From an uncultured Phocaeicola sp. (GTDB lineage: Bacteria > Bacteroidota > Bacteroidia > Bacteroidales > Bacteroidaceae), in assembly GCA_944319745.1 (NCBI GenBank), contig CALUET010000014.1:113472-177471 (forward strand): a DNA stretch of 64,000 nt. The letters are read 5' to 3'. The position numbers and the translations under genes are program-made. Every line of letters starts with the position of its first letter. Within the stretch, counting starts at the first letter, position 1. Below, piece after piece: positions 60,701 to 64,000 of the stretch. The notes under the pieces were generated by a model. The model worked only from the letters and a program-made list of their open reading frames with translations. It did not search any database and was not told the origin of the DNA.

Positions 60701-61436
60701 CCGTGAGAAAGGCACTAACGGAGAACGGGAAATGGCTTATATGCTTTATTTGGCGGGATTCGATGTAAAAGATGTCACCATGACCGACCTTGTCAGCGGA
60801 AGAGAAACTTTGGAAGACATCAACATGGTGGTATATTGCGGAGGTTTCTCCAACTCCGACGTCTTAGGCTCTGCCAAAGGATGGGCCGGAAGTTTTCTGT
60901 TTAACCCGAAAGCAAAAGCAGCATTGGACAACTTCTATGCAAGAAAAGACACCCTTTCACTGGGCGTATGCAACGGTTGTCAACTGATGATGGAGCTGGG
61001 CCTTATCACTCCCGAAGACCAAAAACAGGGAAAAATGCTGCACAATGATTCACACAAATTCGAGTCGGCATTCCTGGGAGTAACCGTTCCTATGAACAGA
61101 AGCGTGATGTTCGGTTCATTAAGCGGCTCGAAGTTGGGTATATGGGTTGCTCATGGAGAAGGAAAATTCTCGCTGCCTTATCCGGAAGATCACTACAATG
61201 TGGTATTGAAATATTCCTACGATGAGTATCCCGGAAACCCGAATGGTTCCGATTACAGCGTGGCCGGTATCGCATCGCAAGACGGCCGCCACATCGCAAT
61301 GATGCCGCATTTGGAAAGAGCTTGCTTCCCGTGGAACAATGCTTATTACCTTGCAGACCGCGTTTATTCGGATCAAATCACACCGTGGATGGAGGCCTTT
61401 GTAAACGCACGCAAGTGGGTTGAAGAGCACGCATAG
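57735..61436 (+). CDS. purL: Phosphoribosylformylglycinamidine synthase (large, single-chain)
   Basis: PurL converts FGAR to FGAM with glutamine and ATP, the fourth purine step. The 1233-residue form combines the N-terminal PurS-like part, two PurM-like halves and a C-terminal glutamine amidotransferase. Motifs include [48 protein letters not shown] as successive short signatures, and [13 protein letters not shown]. The amidotransferase Cys is in [14 protein letters not shown], with His in [9 protein letters not shown]. A consensus promoter precedes it and a long hairpin follows. Its product is the substrate of PurM at 6.2 kb. Confidence 0.96.
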   Translation: [1233 protein letters not shown]

Positions 61437-61448
61437 CAATATCCTCAT

Positions 61449-61512
61449 AAAAAGAATCCGATGTTTTTCCGGAAATCATTCATCCTTTCCGGAAAAACAT
61501 CGGATTCTTTTT
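61449..61512. terminator. Bidirectional terminator between purL and the antiporter gene
   Basis: A perfect 27-bp inverted repeat (61449-61475 with 61486-61512) with a 10-base loop, the longest in the window, between convergent genes. Confidence 0.9.
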
Positions 61513-61532
61513 GCGTAAAAAACCTTACGACA

Positions 61533-63785
61533 TCACTGCCCGGCCAAGGCAGATAAATTTTTCTCCTCGCCTACCACCCAAATAATATCCTTTTCTTGCA
61601 ACGGTTTGTTTACATCCGGCGAGCGTAATGCCGTATCGTCCATTGCCCCGATTCCCACCACCAGACAATGAAAATGGTTACGTATGCCGCATTCCTTTAT
61701 CGTCTTTCCGGCAAAAGGAGAGCCGGGATGCAGAATAATCTGCTTTAATTCTATTTCATGTTGTTCGAAATTCTCATCAACATACGCCTTATCAACACTC
61801 TCCACCTGCTCGGAAAAATCCGTCAACTGGCCGTCCGTTCCTATCACCTGAAGCATGTCACCGGGGAAAATGCAGGCATCTCCTCCCGGAATGTTCAAAC
61901 GATGCCGGCCTCTTATTATCGATACGACATGCACCCCGAAGCGTTTCCCGAAATCCAACTCCCGCAGATTCTTCCCGGCCCAAGCCGAATCGGAAGATAT
62001 TTTAAAGTCGGTCAGATGCAAATCCCTGTCGAGCAACTGCCCGACATAAGCCGGTGTTTTCCCTCCCAAATACTCTTCCTGCATATCTTTTGAACGCAGA
62101 TTCTGCACAAACGTACGCTCCAGTTCGATGGAACGTTTCTTCAGGAAACGTGAGAAAACCATGCCCACGACCAGTAAAATGGCAATCCCCACCAGCAAAG
62201 CTGCCGATGCCTGGAACAAATGCCCGATGACATAAACCACAAAACTTACCGCAATCACTACCCTGACCAGCACCAAAATAACCAAAGGAGCGTGATTAAA
62301 ACGGCTGTCCGCCCACAAGGTACGGAACTCCATTGAGTGATTTTTCTTCACAATCATGGCACGCAAGAACGGAGAGAGCGCGGCAAGCGTCACAATCGCT
62401 CCCGTAAATCGTCCCCAGAAATCGCCCAATAACGAATTGAGAAGCGGCAATACAAACTGAAAACAAACCGATATTACGGCAACAGAAAGCACCAAATAAA
62501 TCAACATAATCCGTACAACTGCCGCAATCAACTTCTTCCAATTATTTTCCGGGCTCACTGTTTGTACCGCAGCCGAGTAATGATCCAACCAATTCCGCCA
62601 ACGAACCGGCAAGAATTTCTCCACCCAATTGTATGCGGGAACCGCCAAACGAATCATATACGGCGTAAGAAAAGTAGTAATCACCGAGACGGCCACCACT
62701 ATCGGATAAAGAAATTCACTGGTAACATGCAGGCTTACGCCCAAAGACGCAATGATGAAAGCAAACTCTCCTATCTGTGTTAAACTGAAACCACACTGCA
62801 TGGCTGTCTTCAACGACTGCCCCGACAACAACACGCCTCCCGTTCCAAATATGATTTGCCCCAGAAGAATTGCCAATACAATCACAATAATCGGCACGAT
62901 ATATTCTGAAATCATGGTAAAATCAACCATCATTCCCACTGAAACAAAAAAGATCGCTCCAAACAAATCCTTCACCGGAGCTACCAACCGATCGATATGT
63001 TCTGCTTCGACCGTCTCCGCCAATATCGAACCCATTACAAATGCACCGAAAGCAGAAGAGAAGCCAACCTTTGCAGCCAACACGACCATTCCGAAACAAA
63101 GTGCCAGCGCTACTACCAAAAGCGTTTCATCGCTCATCAGCTTACGGGTACGTTTCAGCAGCAACGGGATGAGATATATCCCGACAACAAACCATAAAAT
63201 GAGGAAAAAGACGAGTTTCATAATGCTGTTCACCAGCTCTCCTCCCTCAAAATTCTTGCTTACAGCCACGGTAGAAAGCATTACCATTAAAACAATGGCC
63301 AGTATATCTTCCAAAATAAGTATGCTTAAAACCAAACCGGTAAACCGTTGTTTTCGCATACCCAAGTCGTCGAATGCCTTATAAATAATCGTTGTAGACG
63401 ACATGGCAAGCATTCCTCCCAAGAAAAGACAGTCCATTTGTTTCCATCCGAACAGCTTCCCCACAAACATTCCTACCGCTATCATACACAAAATAATGGT
63501 ACAAGCCGAGATAACAGCCGAGCCGCCTGCTTTCATCAGTTTCTTAAAACTGAACTCAAGCCCTAAAGCAAACAACAAAAAGATGACGCCAATATCCGAC
63601 CACACCTGAATGTTTGCTGCATCGGAAACCGAAGGAGTCAACCCAAAATGCGGTCCCGCTACGAAACCGGCCACGATATATCCCAAAACCAACGGCTGCT
63701 TTAACTTCTTAAACAGAAGTGTCATAACACCGGCACATACAAGAATTAGTGCCAAATCGCTTATAAGTGGAGCTAAGTCTGACAT
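61533..63785 (-). CDS. KefB-like cation:proton antiporter (CPA2) with two TrkA-C domains
   Basis: The 750-residue protein has a CPA2 membrane domain of about 12 helices: PLVLGYIVAGFVAGPHFGL, GVIFLLFALGLEFSF, LAMSSTTIIYKAFDDLG and FGAFVMGSILAET. A second hydrophobic region follows (residues about 415-560; VIAVSFVVYVIGHLFQ). The C-terminal cytoplasmic part has two TrkA-C (RCK-C) modules. One contains FGVHVVSIIRGRHRLNIPGGD, the other HCLVVGIGAMDDTALRSPD. Such proteins exchange K+ or Na+ for protons. No TrkA-N nucleotide-binding domain is present, unlike E. coli KefB. Confidence 0.9.
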   Translation of the reverse strand: MSDLAPLISDLALILVCAGVMTLLFKKLKQPLVLGYIVAGFVAGPHFGLTPSVSDAANIQVWSDIGVIFLLFALGLEFSFKKLMKAGGSAVISACTIILCMIAVGMFVGKLFGWKQMDCLFLGGMLAMSSTTIIYKAFDDLGMRKQRFTGLVLSILILEDILAIVLMVMLSTVAVSKNFEGGELVNSIMKLVFFLILWFVVGIYLIPLLLKRTRKLMSDETLLVVALALCFGMVVLAAKVGFSSAFGAFVMGSILAETVEAEHIDRLVAPVKDLFGAIFFVSVGMMVDFTMISEYIVPIIVIVLAILLGQIIFGTGGVLLSGQSLKTAMQCGFSLTQIGEFAFIIASLGVSLHVTSEFLYPIVVAVSVITTFLTPYMIRLAVPAYNWVEKFLPVRWRNWLDHYSAAVQTVSPENNWKKLIAAVVRIMLIYLVLSVAVISVCFQFVLPLLNSLLGDFWGRFTGAIVTLAALSPFLRAMIVKKNHSMEFRTLWADSRFNHAPLVILVLVRVVIAVSFVVYVIGHLFQASAALLVGIAILLVVGMVFSRFLKKRSIELERTFVQNLRSKDMQEEYLGGKTPAYVGQLLDRDLHLTDFKISSDSAWAGKNLRELDFGKRFGVHVVSIIRGRHRLNIPGGDACIFPGDMLQVIGTDGQLTDFSEQVESVDKAYVDENFEQHEIELKQIILHPGSPFAGKTIKECGIRNHFHCLVVGIGAMDDTALRSPDVNKPLQEKDIIWVVGEEKNLSALAGQ

Positions 63786-63808
63786 AGTTTTTTCATTTTA
63801 TTGCCATG

Positions 63809-63816
63809 CAAAAGTA
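63809..63816 (-). promoter_or_regulatory. -7 promoter element for the antiporter gene
   Basis: A perfect TACTTTTG on the minus strand, 23 bases before the start. No clear -33 element. Confidence 0.45.
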
Positions 63817-64000
63817 CAAATTACTTTATTAAATGAGTAAGTCGTTATGACAAATTAAAAGACAAATAACATAAACCTAAAATCCGCAACTATCATCCAA
63901 TACACGATTAAGGGTAGATTTATGAGTCGTTAGTAGCAGCTTTCAGTAAAAAGCAACAGCACAACATCAATATGTAGCCACCATCCCCTTACCCCACGAT
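63817..64000. other. Right-edge region without a recognised gene
   Basis: About 180 bases remain before the window ends. I see no coding region, RNA gene or clear hairpin. Confidence 0.4.

Noticed and set aside
1-64000. CRISPR array, prophage, insertion sequence, tRNA or rRNA genes
   Set aside because: I found no regularly spaced repeats, no transposase or phage proteins and no tRNA-like cloverleaf ends on reading both strands. Gaps between genes are short and mostly explained by promoters and terminators.

Overview
This window comes from a Bacteroidota chromosome, most likely order Bacteroidales (Bacteroides or a close relative). The evidence is: a 286-residue primary sigma factor of the Bacteroidota type; many promoters carrying its -7 element TAnnTTTG, some with the -33 TTTG; the fused LpxC-FabZ gene; an RprX/RprY two-component pair; NigD-like, DUF4827 and DUF4924 proteins that are largely confined to this phylum; and several secreted glycosidases and lipoprotein proteases. 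I see no insertion sequence, prophage, CRISPR array, rRNA or tRNA gene. The species cannot be fixed from the sequence alone.

Layout. 1-4.4 kb: the 5' part of a GH3 glycosidase gene, ribosomal protein L19, then leftward cstA, a YbjQ-like gene and a porin-like gene. 4.4-11.1 kb: a GHL10-type secreted hydrolase, then the rightward run purM-prfA-DUF4153-pyrF. 11.3-17.1 kb: lipid A genes lpxD, lpxC-fabZ and lpxA, then a pRiA4b-type gene, miaA and a methyltransferase. 17.1-25.4 kb (mostly leftward): mtaB with a family 2 glycosyltransferase, a calpain-like lipoprotein, rpsF-rpsR-rplI, a small membrane protein and rprX-rprY. 25.7-29.3 kb: an EF-G paralogue lacking the catalytic histidine, and hemW. 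29.3-38.5 kb (leftward): DUF4827-glmM-GH92 mannosidase-BSP metalloprotease, nrnA, and rpe-comEC.

38.5-41.3 kb holds the most distinctive locus. An ECF sigma gene overlaps by one base a gene for an unusual anti-sigma-like protein, with a cytoplasmic head, one inner-membrane helix and a predicted outer-membrane beta-barrel. A NigD-like lipoprotein gene lies divergently. This matches what I recall of the dual-membrane-spanning anti-sigma (Dma/Das) systems linked to vesicle formation in Bacteroides thetaiotaomicron. 41.4-46.9 kb: sua5-clc-fmt, dinB and the primary sigma gene. 47.0-51.9 kb: a small secreted protein coupled to a clostripain-type lipoprotein protease, then a 466-base leader region and a large CbxX/CfxQ-type AAA+ protein of unknown role. 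52.1-63.8 kb: a GH20 hexosaminidase, the operon LysE-DUF4924-rfbD-prfC, purL and a KefB-like antiporter.

The window is mainly core metabolism and translation (two release factors, three ribosomal proteins, formyl-Met-tRNA, two tRNA A37 modification routes, purines, pyrimidines, lipid A). Between these lie glycan-harvesting enzymes (GH3, GH92, GH20, GHL10) and surface or periplasmic proteases. Promoter calls rest on motif matching by eye, and terminators on inverted repeats read by eye.
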